This document shows positions 47,960 to 55,393 of a stretch of 64,000 nt of DNA, in pieces (within the stretch, counting starts at the first letter, position 1; the number at the start of each line of letters is the position of its first letter). The notes beneath the pieces were generated by a model. The model did no database searches and was not told the DNA's origin. It worked only from the letters and a program-made list of their open reading frames with translations. A program made the translations under genes and the position numbers. This DNA is from Streptomyces mobaraensis NBRC 13819 = DSM 40847 (lineage in GTDB: Bacteria > Actinomycetota > Actinomycetes > Streptomycetales > Streptomycetaceae). The DNA lies in NCBI RefSeq assembly GCF_017916255.1, contig NZ_CP072827.1, positions 1,860,001 to 1,924,000 on the forward strand. Reading direction: 5' to 3'.

Positions 47960-48733
47960 GTGTACGACCTCGCCACCCGCCGCCGGACCGTCGCCCTCGT
48001 CGATCAAGGTCTCAGCCTCAACACGGTCAGCAAGCGGACCGGAATATCCCGGCACGCGATCCGTCAATGGCTCACTCGGCTCGAACCCGGCCATTCCAGC
48101 CGCTCACAGTGCTCCCTGTGCCGCGCTGACCCCGAGCCACCCTCCGACTCCCGCGCCTACGCCTACCTCCTCGGGCTCTACCTCGGCGACGGCTGCGTCA
48201 GCGGCCATCCGAGCGGCGGTTACACCCTCCGCATCGCCTGTGCGGACGCGTGGCCGGGCCTCATCGACGCCTGCCGGTCCGCGATGGAACGGGTGCGCCC
48301 CGAGAACAAGGTCTGCGTCGTCCAGCGGCAGGGCTGCGTCGCGGTGACCAGTTGCAGCAAGCACTGGCCATGCCTCTTCCCCCAGCACGGCCCCGGCAAG
48401 AAGCACGAGCGGACCATCGCGTTGACGCCATGGCAGCAGCGGATCGTCGATACGCACCCTTGGGGCTTCCTCCGCGGCCTCGTCCACTCCGACGGTTGCC
48501 GGATGACGAACTGGACCACGCGCCTCATCGGCGGTGAACGCAAGCGGTACGAATACCCCCGCTACTTCTTCACCAACGGGTCCGATGACATCCGGCGGCT
48601 GTACTGCGACACCCTCGGCAAGGTCGGCGTCGAGTGGACGATCACCCACCGCGACGGCACGCCGTACAACGTCTCGGTCGCCCGCCGCGCCTCCGTCGCC
48701 CTCATGGACGCCCACATCGGCCCGAAGTGCTGA
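47960..48733 (+). CDS. Stand-alone LAGLIDADG-type protein with N-terminal HTH
   Basis: 257 residues from GTG 47960 (an upstream GTG at 47873 would add 29). An N-terminal helix-turn-helix (DQGLSLNTVSKRTGISRHAIRQW, about 17-38), a Cys pair (QCSLC, 51-54), then two LAGLIDADG-like motifs: YLLGLYLGDG at about 69-78 and FLRGLVHSDG at about 170-179, each ending in the acidic residue that binds metal in homing endonucleases. Spacing of ~100 residues fits a monomeric two-domain nuclease. The HTH could give extra DNA-target binding. It is not inside a host gene or intron; it begins about 120 bp after the odd tRNA and converges on pyk. It could be an active homing endonuclease or one turned regulator (as WhiA is). 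Confidence 0.8.
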   Translation: MYDLATRRRTVALVDQGLSLNTVSKRTGISRHAIRQWLTRLEPGHSSRSQCSLCRADPEPPSDSRAYAYLLGLYLGDGCVSGHPSGGYTLRIACADAWPGLIDACRSAMERVRPENKVCVVQRQGCVAVTSCSKHWPCLFPQHGPGKKHERTIALTPWQQRIVDTHPWGFLRGLVHSDGCRMTNWTTRLIGGERKRYEYPRYFFTNGSDDIRRLYCDTLGKVGVEWTITHRDGTPYNVSVARRASVALMDAHIGPKC

Positions 48734-48747
48734 CCCCCGGGCCCCGC

Positions 48748-50184
48748 CTACCGCCTCGGCCCGTCGTCCTCCCCGATGTGGTGCACCCGTACGAGGTTGG
48801 TCGTGCCGGGAGTGCCGGGCGGGGAGCCGGCCGTGATGATGACCATGTCGCCCTTGCGGCAGCGGCCGATGCGGAGCAGGTATTCGTCGACCTGGCTGAC
48901 CATTTCGTCGGTGGTCTGCACCATCGGCCCGAGGAAGGTCTCGACGCCCCAGGTGAGGTTGAGTTGGGAGCGGGTGGCGGGTTCGGGGGTGAAGGCGAGG
49001 AGGGGGATGGGTGAGCGGTAGCGGGAGAGGCGGCGGACGGTGTCGCCGGACTGGGTGAAGGCGACGAGGAACTTGGCGCCGAGGAAGTCGCCCATCTCGG
49101 CGGCGGCGCGGGCGACGGCGCCGCCCTGGGTGCGGGGCTTGCTGCGTTCGGTGAGCGGGGGGAGGCCCTGGGCGAGGATGTCCTCTTCGGCCGCCTGAAG
49201 GATGCGGCTCATGGTGCGGACGGTTTCGATGGGGTATTTGCCGACGCTGGTCTCGCCGGAGAGCATCACGGCGTCGGTGCCGTCGATGACGGCGTTGGCG
49301 ACATCGGACGCCTCGGCGCGGGTGGGGCGGGACGCGTCGATCATGGAGTCGAGCATCTGGGTGGCGACGATGACGGGTTTGGCATTGCGCTTGGCCAGTT
49401 TGATGGCGCGCTTCTGAACGATCGGGACCGTTTCGAGCGGCATTTCGACGCCGAGGTCGCCGCGCGCGACCATGATGCCGTCGAAGGCGGCCACGATGCC
49501 GTCGAGGTTCTCGACCGCCTGCGGCTTCTCGATCTTGGCGAGGACGGGGAGGCGGCGGCCCTCCTCGTCCATGACGCGGTGGACGTCGTCGATGTCCCGC
49601 GCGCTGCGGACGAAGGAGAGGGCGACGATGTCGGCGCCGGTGGTGATGGCCCAGCGGAGGTCTTCGACGTCCTTCTCGGAGAGGGCGGGGACGGAGACGG
49701 CGACGCCGGGGAGGTTGAGGCCCTTGTGGTCGGAGACCATGCCGCCCTCAAGGACGACGGTGTGGACGCGCGGCCCGTTGACTTCGGTGACCTCAAGGGT
49801 GACGCGGCCGTCGTCGACGAGGATGCGTTCACCGCGGGTGACGTCGGCGGCGAGGCCGTCGTAGGTGGTGCCGCAGCGGTGGCGGTCGCCGGGGACGTCC
49901 TCGACGGTGATGGTGAAGGTGTCGCCGCGTTCAAGGAGTACGGGGCCTTCGAGGAACCGGCCGAGGCGGATCTTCGGGCCTTGAAGGTCGGCGAGGACGC
50001 CGACATTGCGGCCGGTCTCCTCGGCGGCCTTGCGCACCCGTTCGTACCGCGCCTCGTGGTCGGCGTGGGTGCCATGGCTCAGGTTGAAGCGGGCGACGTC
50101 CATGCCGGCTTCGACGAGGGCCTTGATCTGCTCGTACGAGTCGGTGGCGGGCCCCAGGGTGCAGACGATTTTCGCTCGGCGCAT
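48748..50184 (-). CDS. pyk: Pyruvate kinase
   Basis: 478 residues, full length. Converts phosphoenolpyruvate and ADP to pyruvate and ATP. MRRAKIVCTLGPATDS at the start, ARFNLSHG, the catalytic region VVARGDLGVEMPLE with metal ligands, PVIVATQMLDSMIDASRPTRAEASDVANAVIDGTDAVMLSGETSVGKYP, and an allosteric C-terminal domain (LVAFTQSGDTVRRLSRYRSPIPLLAFT). The ATG at 50184 begins the conserved RRAKI. It converges on the LAGLIDADG gene with 14 bp between stops. It is transcribed away from the SIMPL gene's stop, 155 bp upstream. Confidence 0.98.
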   Translation of the reverse strand: MRRAKIVCTLGPATDSYEQIKALVEAGMDVARFNLSHGTHADHEARYERVRKAAEETGRNVGVLADLQGPKIRLGRFLEGPVLLERGDTFTITVEDVPGDRHRCGTTYDGLAADVTRGERILVDDGRVTLEVTEVNGPRVHTVVLEGGMVSDHKGLNLPGVAVSVPALSEKDVEDLRWAITTGADIVALSFVRSARDIDDVHRVMDEEGRRLPVLAKIEKPQAVENLDGIVAAFDGIMVARGDLGVEMPLETVPIVQKRAIKLAKRNAKPVIVATQMLDSMIDASRPTRAEASDVANAVIDGTDAVMLSGETSVGKYPIETVRTMSRILQAAEEDILAQGLPPLTERSKPRTQGGAVARAAAEMGDFLGAKFLVAFTQSGDTVRRLSRYRSPIPLLAFTPEPATRSQLNLTWGVETFLGPMVQTTDEMVSQVDEYLLRIGRCRKGDMVIITAGSPPGTPGTTNLVRVHHIGEDDGPRR

Positions 50185-50339
50185 GGCACGACCTTATGAC
50201 CTACCGGCGGGTAGAGAATCCGCCGGACACGACCGCCCAACGTCCGTTGGGTAAAGGTCTGTTGACAACTTGTGAAACGTGCGCGGGGGTGCTCCGATGA
50301 GCGGCGAGAGACCTTGTCGGCACCCCCACGCGCACGGGT

Positions 50340-51032
50340 TCACAGGATCGGCGGGGTCATGGTCAACCGTGCGTTGACATGGGCGTAGACGCTCTGGCGC
50401 TGGGGTTCGAGGTCGAGGGCGGGCGGGGCGGAGCCCGCGTAGCCGGCGCTGCGGAGTATGGCGGGGCGGGCGGGCGGTGTGGCGGGAGCGGGGTGTTCGG
50501 TTCCGGTGTCGGCGAGTTCGACGAGGGCGACGAGGTGGGAGCCGAGTGCTTCGGCGTATTCGCGGGCGCGTTGGACGGCGTCGTGGACGGCTTGGCGGCG
50601 GGCTTCGCGGTGGGCGGGCGAGTTGGCGCGGAGGGCCCACCAGGGGCCGTCGATGCGGGTGAGTTCGAGGTCGGAGAGGCGGGTGGTGAGTTCACCGAGG
50701 ATGGTGAAGTCACTGAGGGTGGCGGTGAGGTGAATGTGGCCACGGTAGGCGCGGATGCGTTCGTGGCGGCCTTTGTCGTTGAGTTGGGGGGTGATGGTGA
50801 CGGCGCCGGTTTCGATTTTCTCCACGGCGTCGCCGTGGGTTTTGAGGAGTTCGATGATGTGGTTGTTGCGGCGGGTGAGGTCGTCGAGGGCTTTGTGACG
50901 GTCGGTACCGCGGGCGCTGATGGTGATTCCGAGACGGGCGATTTCGGGATCGACCTCAAGGTGGGCCTCGCCGCGGACGGCGACGCGCGGGGTGTCGGGG
51001 GTTCCGTAGGGCAACGGCTCGGTTGCGGTCAT
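50340..51032 (-). CDS. SIMPL-domain (DUF541) protein
   Basis: 230 residues. The SIMPL/DUF541 pattern is visible: TPRVAVRGEAHLEVDPEIARLGITISARGTDRHKALDDLTRRNN, VTITPQLNDKGRHERIRAYRGHIHLTATLSDF, DGPWWALRANSPAHREARRQAVHDAVQRAREYAEALG. No signal peptide, unlike many SIMPL proteins, so it is cytoplasmic. The role of the family is poorly known (linked to oxidative stress and, in animals, to kinase signalling). It lies between pyk (same strand, 155 bp downstream) and the divergent 5'-nucleotidase gene. Confidence 0.85.
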   Translation of the reverse strand: MTATEPLPYGTPDTPRVAVRGEAHLEVDPEIARLGITISARGTDRHKALDDLTRRNNHIIELLKTHGDAVEKIETGAVTITPQLNDKGRHERIRAYRGHIHLTATLSDFTILGELTTRLSDLELTRIDGPWWALRANSPAHREARRQAVHDAVQRAREYAEALGSHLVALVELADTGTEHPAPATPPARPAILRSAGYAGSAPPALDLEPQRQSVYAHVNARLTMTPPIL

Positions 51033-51255
51033 GGGGCTAGCGTCCCAGTCCGTGTTCGTCGGCGGGACTGTCCGGAGTCATCGGATCGCAACCTTGCAAG
51101 GGTGTTGCCACGGTGGCTGTGGGGGCCAGAATCTACGCGCGTTGTACCGGGGGGTTCGTGGTGTTGCGGCCGCCCGGTGCCGCTGTCGGACGCGGCCGGC
51201 TCTCGGCCGGCCGCGGTGAGATCGTCAGGTGACGGGTAAAGGGATGGGGAATTCG

Positions 51256-53088
51256 ATGCCGCTCAACCGCAGGCGCTTCCTGGGGCGTACGGCCGCTACG
51301 GGGGCGGGGGTGGCCCTGACCGGGGCGGTGGGCGCCGCGTCGGCGACGGCCGCCGAGCAGCCGCTCGTGGGGCAGGGGGCGCACGGGGACCACGGGCACG
51401 GCAGGACGAAGCGGTACGCGTTCACCGTCATGGGCACCACGGACCTGCACGGGAACGTCTTCAACTGGGACTATTTCACCGATGCCGAGTTCGACGACAA
51501 GGCGCACAACGATGTGGGCCTGGCGAAGATCTCGACGCTGGTTAAGCAGGTCCGCAAGGAGAAGGGGCGGCGGAACACGCTGCTCATCGACGCGGGTGAC
51601 ACGATCCAGGGGACGCAGCTCGCGTACTACTACGCGCGGGTGGAGCCGATCACCGGGGCGCGCGGGCCGGTGCATCCGATGGCGCTGGCGATGAACTCCA
51701 TGGGGTACGACGCGGCGGCGCTGGGGAACCACGAGTTCAATTACGGCATTCCGGTGCTGCGGAAGTTCGAGCAGCAGTGCCATTTCCCCCTGTTGGGCGC
51801 GAACGCGTTGGACGCGAAGACGATGCGGCCGGCGTTCCGGCCGTATGTCATCAAGCGGATGCGGACGCCGCACGGGCGCGATGTGCGGGTGGCGATCCTG
51901 GGTCTGACGAATCCGGGGATCGCGATCTGGGACAAGGCGAATGTGCAGGGGAAGATGGTGTTCCCCGGTCTGGAGGAGCAGGCGGCGAAGTGGGTGCCGC
52001 GGCTGCGGTCGATGGGTGCGGACGTGGTGATCGTGTCGGCGCATTCGGGGATGAGCGGTACGTCGTCCTACGGTGACGCGTTGCCTTATGTGGAGAACGC
52101 GGCGGCGCTGGTGGCGGAGCGGGTGCCGGGGATCGACGCGATTCTGGTGGGGCACGCGCATGTGGAGGTGCCGGAGTACCGGGTGGTGAACAAGGAGACG
52201 GGTCGGTCGGTGGTGCTGTCCGAGCCGTTGAAGTGGGGGCAGCGGTTGACGCTGTTCGACTTCGAGCTGGCGTGGGAGCGGGGCCGCTGGCAGGTCGCGT
52301 CGGTGTCGTCGAAGGTGCTGAACTCGAACACGGCCGAGGAGGACGCCACGATCACCGGTCTGGTGCGGGGGCAGCACCGGAAGGTGGTGGCCTATGTGAA
52401 CCAGCGGATCGGCACGTCGACGGCGGCGATGGACGCGGCGGAGGCGCCGTACCGGGACACGCCGATCATCGATTTCATCAATCATGTGCAGGCGGAGACG
52501 GTGCGTGCGGCGTTGCGGGGCACGGCGTACTCGCCGTTGCCGGTGCTGTCGCAGGCGTCGTGTTTCTCGCGGACGGCGGCGGTTCCGGCGGGGCCGGTGT
52601 CGGTCCGCCAGGTGGCGGGACTGTATCCGTTCGAGAACACGCTGGAGGCGCGGGTGCTGACCGGCGCGCAGCTGCGGGAGTACCTGGAGTTCTCGGCGCG
52701 GTATTACGTGCGGACGCCTGCGGGGGCGCCGGTGGATCCGGCGAAGCTCACGAACGCCGAGAGCATTCCGGACTACAACTACGACGTGGTGAGTGGCCTC
52801 TCCTACGAGATCGACATCGCGAAGGCGCCGGGTGCGCGGATCGGGAAGCTGCTGTTCGACGGGAAGCCGCTGGACGATTCCGCGCAGTTCGTGCTGGCGG
52901 TGAACAACTACCGGGCGAGTGGTGGCGGGAATTTCCCGCATGTGGCGCGGGCGAAGCAGGTGTGGGCGAATTCGGAGGAGATCCGTAACACGATCATCGG
53001 TTGGGTGAAGGCCCGGCAGGTGATCGATGTGGCGAAGTTCGCGTCAGTGGACTGGAAGCTGACGCGGGATGGTGTGCCGCTTTTCTGA
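51256..53088 (+). CDS. Tat-exported 5'-nucleotidase / bifunctional UDP-sugar hydrolase family
   Basis: 610 residues. A Tat signal (NRRRFLGRTAATGAG, hydrophobic to ~32) exports it. The metallophosphatase domain has the full metal set: TTDLHGN, DAGDTIQGTQ, GNHEFNYG, VSAHSG and GHAHVE. The C-terminal domain binds the nucleotide (FENTLEARVLTGAQLREYLEFSARYY, VNNYRASGGGNFP). It probably releases phosphate and nucleosides from extracellular nucleotides. I preferred ATG 51256 with GGGGAA upstream; 51244 and 51229 are alternatives. The 3' end overlaps the convergent hydroxylase gene by 45 bp. Confidence 0.92.
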   Translation: MPLNRRRFLGRTAATGAGVALTGAVGAASATAAEQPLVGQGAHGDHGHGRTKRYAFTVMGTTDLHGNVFNWDYFTDAEFDDKAHNDVGLAKISTLVKQVRKEKGRRNTLLIDAGDTIQGTQLAYYYARVEPITGARGPVHPMALAMNSMGYDAAALGNHEFNYGIPVLRKFEQQCHFPLLGANALDAKTMRPAFRPYVIKRMRTPHGRDVRVAILGLTNPGIAIWDKANVQGKMVFPGLEEQAAKWVPRLRSMGADVVIVSAHSGMSGTSSYGDALPYVENAAALVAERVPGIDAILVGHAHVEVPEYRVVNKETGRSVVLSEPLKWGQRLTLFDFELAWERGRWQVASVSSKVLNSNTAEEDATITGLVRGQHRKVVAYVNQRIGTSTAAMDAAEAPYRDTPIIDFINHVQAETVRAALRGTAYSPLPVLSQASCFSRTAAVPAGPVSVRQVAGLYPFENTLEARVLTGAQLREYLEFSARYYVRTPAGAPVDPAKLTNAESIPDYNYDVVSGLSYEIDIAKAPGARIGKLLFDGKPLDDSAQFVLAVNNYRASGGGNFPHVARAKQVWANSEEIRNTIIGWVKARQVIDVAKFASVDWKLTRDGVPLF

Positions 53089-54474
53089 GGTGGACGCGGT
53101 GTGGGGCCGTGGCGTGGGTCGCGGCTCCAGGCCGAAGGTGGTGAAGGCGGTGCGGTGGGGCAGCGGGTAGTGGGTGGTACCGGTGATGGCGTTGAGGATG
53201 GTGGCGCTGCGCCAGGCGGCGAGTCCGAGGTCGGAGCTGCCGATGCCGTGGGTGTGGGTCTCGGCGTTCTGGACGTGGACGGCGCCCTTGACCAGGGGGT
53301 CGAGGACGAGGCGGTGCTGGGCGTCGATGCGGGGCCGGCCGCCGGAGTCGCGGCGGATGTAGGGGTCGAGGGCGGCGAGGAGGCGGTCGACGCGGCGTTC
53401 GCGGTAGCCGGTGGCGAGGACGACGGCGTCGGTGGTGAGGCGTGAGCGGGTGCCTTGCTGGTGGTGCTCGAGGTGGAGTTCGACGCGGGTGGTGCCGACG
53501 CGTCCGGCGGTGCGGACGAAGACGCCCGGGGTGAGGGTGGTGTCGGGCCAGCCGCCGTGGAGGCTGCGGCGGTAGAGCTCGTCGTGGATGGCCGTGATGG
53601 TGGCGGGGTCGATGCCCTGCTGGAGCTGCCACTGCTGGGGCAGGGCCTGGTCGCGGACGGGTTCGGGCAGGGCGTGGAAGTACTGGCCGTAGTCGGGGGT
53701 GAAGTGTTCGCGGCCGAGCCGGCTGGTCTCGGTGGGGGCGAAGGCGGGGGTGCGGGCGAGCCAGTGGAGCTTCTCGCGGCCGACGGGGCGGTGGCGGAGC
53801 AGGTCGAGGAAGATCTCGGCGCCCGACTGCCCGGAGCCGATGACGGTGACGTGGTCGGCGGCGAGGAGGTCGGCGCGGTGGTCGAGGTAGTCGGCGGAGT
53901 GGTGGACGGGGACGCCGTGGGCCTCGACGAGGGGGCGGAGGGGTTCGGGGATGTCGGGGGTGGTGCCGATGCCGAGGACGACGTTGCGGGCGTAGGTGCG
54001 GCCGAGGGCCTCGGCCTCGCCGTCGCGGTCGAGCTGGGTGTAGTCGATCTCGAAGAGGACGCGTTCGGGGTTCCAGCGGACGGCGTCGATGTGGTGGCCG
54101 AAGTGGAGGCCGGTGAGGTTCTCGCTGACCCAGCGGCAGTAGGCGTCGTATTCGGCGCGCGTGATGTGGAAGCGCTCGGCGAAGTAGAAGGGGTAGAGGC
54201 GTTCGCGCGTCTTGAGGTAGTTGAGGAACGTCCAGGGGCTGGCGGGGTCGGCGAGCGTCACGAGGTCGGCGAGGAAGGGGACCTGGATGCGGGTGCCGTC
54301 GATGAGCAGCCCGGGGTGCCAGCGGAAGGTGTGATTCTCGTCATAGAAGGCCGCGTGGAGGTCGGAGAGCGGGTGGGCGAGGGCGGCCAGGGAGAGGTTG
54401 AAGGGGCCGATGCCGATGCCCGCGAAGTCGAGAGGTGTGTCGGGAGTGTGGTCGGAGTTCGGGGGGTTGCTCAT
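53044..54474 (-). CDS. L-lysine/L-ornithine N-monooxygenase (siderophore-type)
   Basis: 476 residues. FAD motif GIGIGPFNLSL at 19-29, substrate region FRWHPGLLIDGTRIQVPFLADLVTLADPASPWTFLNYLK, NADPH motif VTVIGSGQSGAE at about 210, and VLATGYRERRVDRLL near the end. These match the N-hydroxylating monooxygenases that make N6-hydroxylysine (as in desferrioxamine DesB) or N5-hydroxyornithine. Unusually, no NIS synthetase, decarboxylase, NRPS or transporter gene lies nearby, so the pathway partner must be elsewhere. I saw no IdeR/DmdR box upstream. The last 15 codons overlap the convergent nucleotidase gene. Confidence 0.9.
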   Translation of the reverse strand: MSNPPNSDHTPDTPLDFAGIGIGPFNLSLAALAHPLSDLHAAFYDENHTFRWHPGLLIDGTRIQVPFLADLVTLADPASPWTFLNYLKTRERLYPFYFAERFHITRAEYDAYCRWVSENLTGLHFGHHIDAVRWNPERVLFEIDYTQLDRDGEAEALGRTYARNVVLGIGTTPDIPEPLRPLVEAHGVPVHHSADYLDHRADLLAADHVTVIGSGQSGAEIFLDLLRHRPVGREKLHWLARTPAFAPTETSRLGREHFTPDYGQYFHALPEPVRDQALPQQWQLQQGIDPATITAIHDELYRRSLHGGWPDTTLTPGVFVRTAGRVGTTRVELHLEHHQQGTRSRLTTDAVVLATGYRERRVDRLLAALDPYIRRDSGGRPRIDAQHRLVLDPLVKGAVHVQNAETHTHGIGSSDLGLAAWRSATILNAITGTTHYPLPHRTAFTTFGLEPRPTPRPHTASTSEKRHTIPRQLPVH

Positions 54475-54713
54475 GCGCGGGTGCGGCCTTCCCGTGGGCA
54501 GCGGCGAACACAGCCGGACAAGTCGTTTATGCCCTTTTTGTTCGATACATCAGGACCGCTTCAAGCTACCGGCTGTACCTGCGGCGTGACGCCCTTGTGG
54601 GGGATGTTTCCCCCGATGGTGGTACCGGCCGCGCGCGAGCGGGGAGTTGGGGGTCGCGCGCGACAAAGGGGCGCGGGACGGGGTGCGGGGCGCGCCCCGG
54701 GGGCGGCTTCGAC

Positions 54714-54719
54714 TACCCT
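54714..54719 (+). promoter_or_regulatory. -10 element giving a leaderless orphan atpF transcript
   Basis: TACCCT at 54714-54719 lies 7 nt before the ATG at 54727, which has no ribosome-binding site. No clear -35 is seen. Confidence 0.4.
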
Positions 54720-54726
54720 GCACCTC

Positions 54727-55281
54727 ATGGCCATGATGAACCTCGCTCTCGACATCGGACCGCTGAAGCCGGACGTTGCCCCGCTCGTCCTCGGTCTGGT
54801 GCTGTTTTTCCTCGTCTTCGCGGTGATCGCGAAGGGGATCCTGCCCCGGATCAACAAGGTCCTCACCGAGCGTGAGAAGGCCACGGAGGGGCGTTTCGGC
54901 GAGGCGGAGGAGACGCGCGCCGAGGCGGAGCGGGTCCACGCCGAGTACCAGGCGCTGCTGGCCGAGGCCCGGCACGAGGCCGCGCGGCTGCGCCAGGAGT
55001 CGGTCGAGCAGGGCAACGCGATCATCGCCGAGCTGCGGGCCGAGGGCCAGCGTCAGCGCGACGAGATCATCTCCGCCGGTCACGCGATGATCGACGCGGA
55101 GCGCACGATGGCCGAGGCGCAGCTGCGCGAGCAGGTCGGCGCGCTGGCCACCGAGCTGGCGGGCCGCATCGTCGGCGAGTCGGTCGAGACGTACGCGCGG
55201 GAGAGCGGCATCGTGGACCGCTTCCTGGAGGAGCTCCGCACGGCCGAGCCGGCGGACGCGATCGAGGACAAGCGCGGCTGA
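54727..55281 (+). CDS. Orphan ATP synthase subunit b (AtpF)-like protein
   Basis: 184 residues. One N-terminal membrane segment (LVLGLVLFFLVFAVIAKGILP, about 21-41) then a long charged coiled coil: LTEREKATEGRFGEAEETRAEAERV, ARHEAARLRQESVEQGNAIIAELRAEGQRQRDEIISAG, ending AGRIVGESVETYARESGIVDRFLEEL. This is the architecture and wording of actinobacterial F-ATPase subunit b, the peripheral stalk. No other atp genes are nearby, so it is a second, unlinked copy. It starts right after a -10 with no Shine-Dalgarno and ends in a perfect terminator, so it is its own transcription unit. It might swap into the F1Fo stalk or have been recruited as a membrane coiled-coil scaffold. Confidence 0.82.
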   Translation: MAMMNLALDIGPLKPDVAPLVLGLVLFFLVFAVIAKGILPRINKVLTEREKATEGRFGEAEETRAEAERVHAEYQALLAEARHEAARLRQESVEQGNAIIAELRAEGQRQRDEIISAGHAMIDAERTMAEAQLREQVGALATELAGRIVGESVETYARESGIVDRFLEELRTAEPADAIEDKRG

Positions 55282-55304
55282 CGTAGGCAGCGTTTTTCGG
55301 GCCT

Positions 55305-55337
55305 GGCGCCCGCACCCCCGACCGGGGTGCGGGCGCC
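55305..55337. terminator. Intrinsic terminator between the atpF-like gene and pepN
   Basis: Perfect 14-bp stem, ggcgcccgcacccc (55305-55318) and its complement (55324-55337), a 5-nt loop, then ttt. It lies between convergent genes and could stop transcription from both sides. Confidence 0.88.
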
Positions 55338-55370
55338 TTTGTCATGCGGTGACGGGTCCGGCGAGGGTCA

Positions 55371-55393
55371 TTGTCAGTGGGGTGGTGTTCACT
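55371..55393 (+). promoter_or_regulatory. Fifth TTGTCAGTGG motif, pointing antisense into pepN
   Basis: TTGTCAGTGGG (55371-55381), six spacer bases, then ttcact at the -10 position. The upstream block equals those of uvrB and polA, but the -10 is poor, and the only DNA downstream on this strand is antisense to the 3' end of pepN. It may be a relic, a promoter for an antisense RNA, or chance. Confidence 0.35.

Noticed and set aside
54475..54726. An IdeR/DmdR iron box upstream of the N-hydroxylase
   Set aside because: No 19-bp TTAGGTTAGGC-type dyad is present; only a weak AT-rich promoter-like stretch near 54520-54560.
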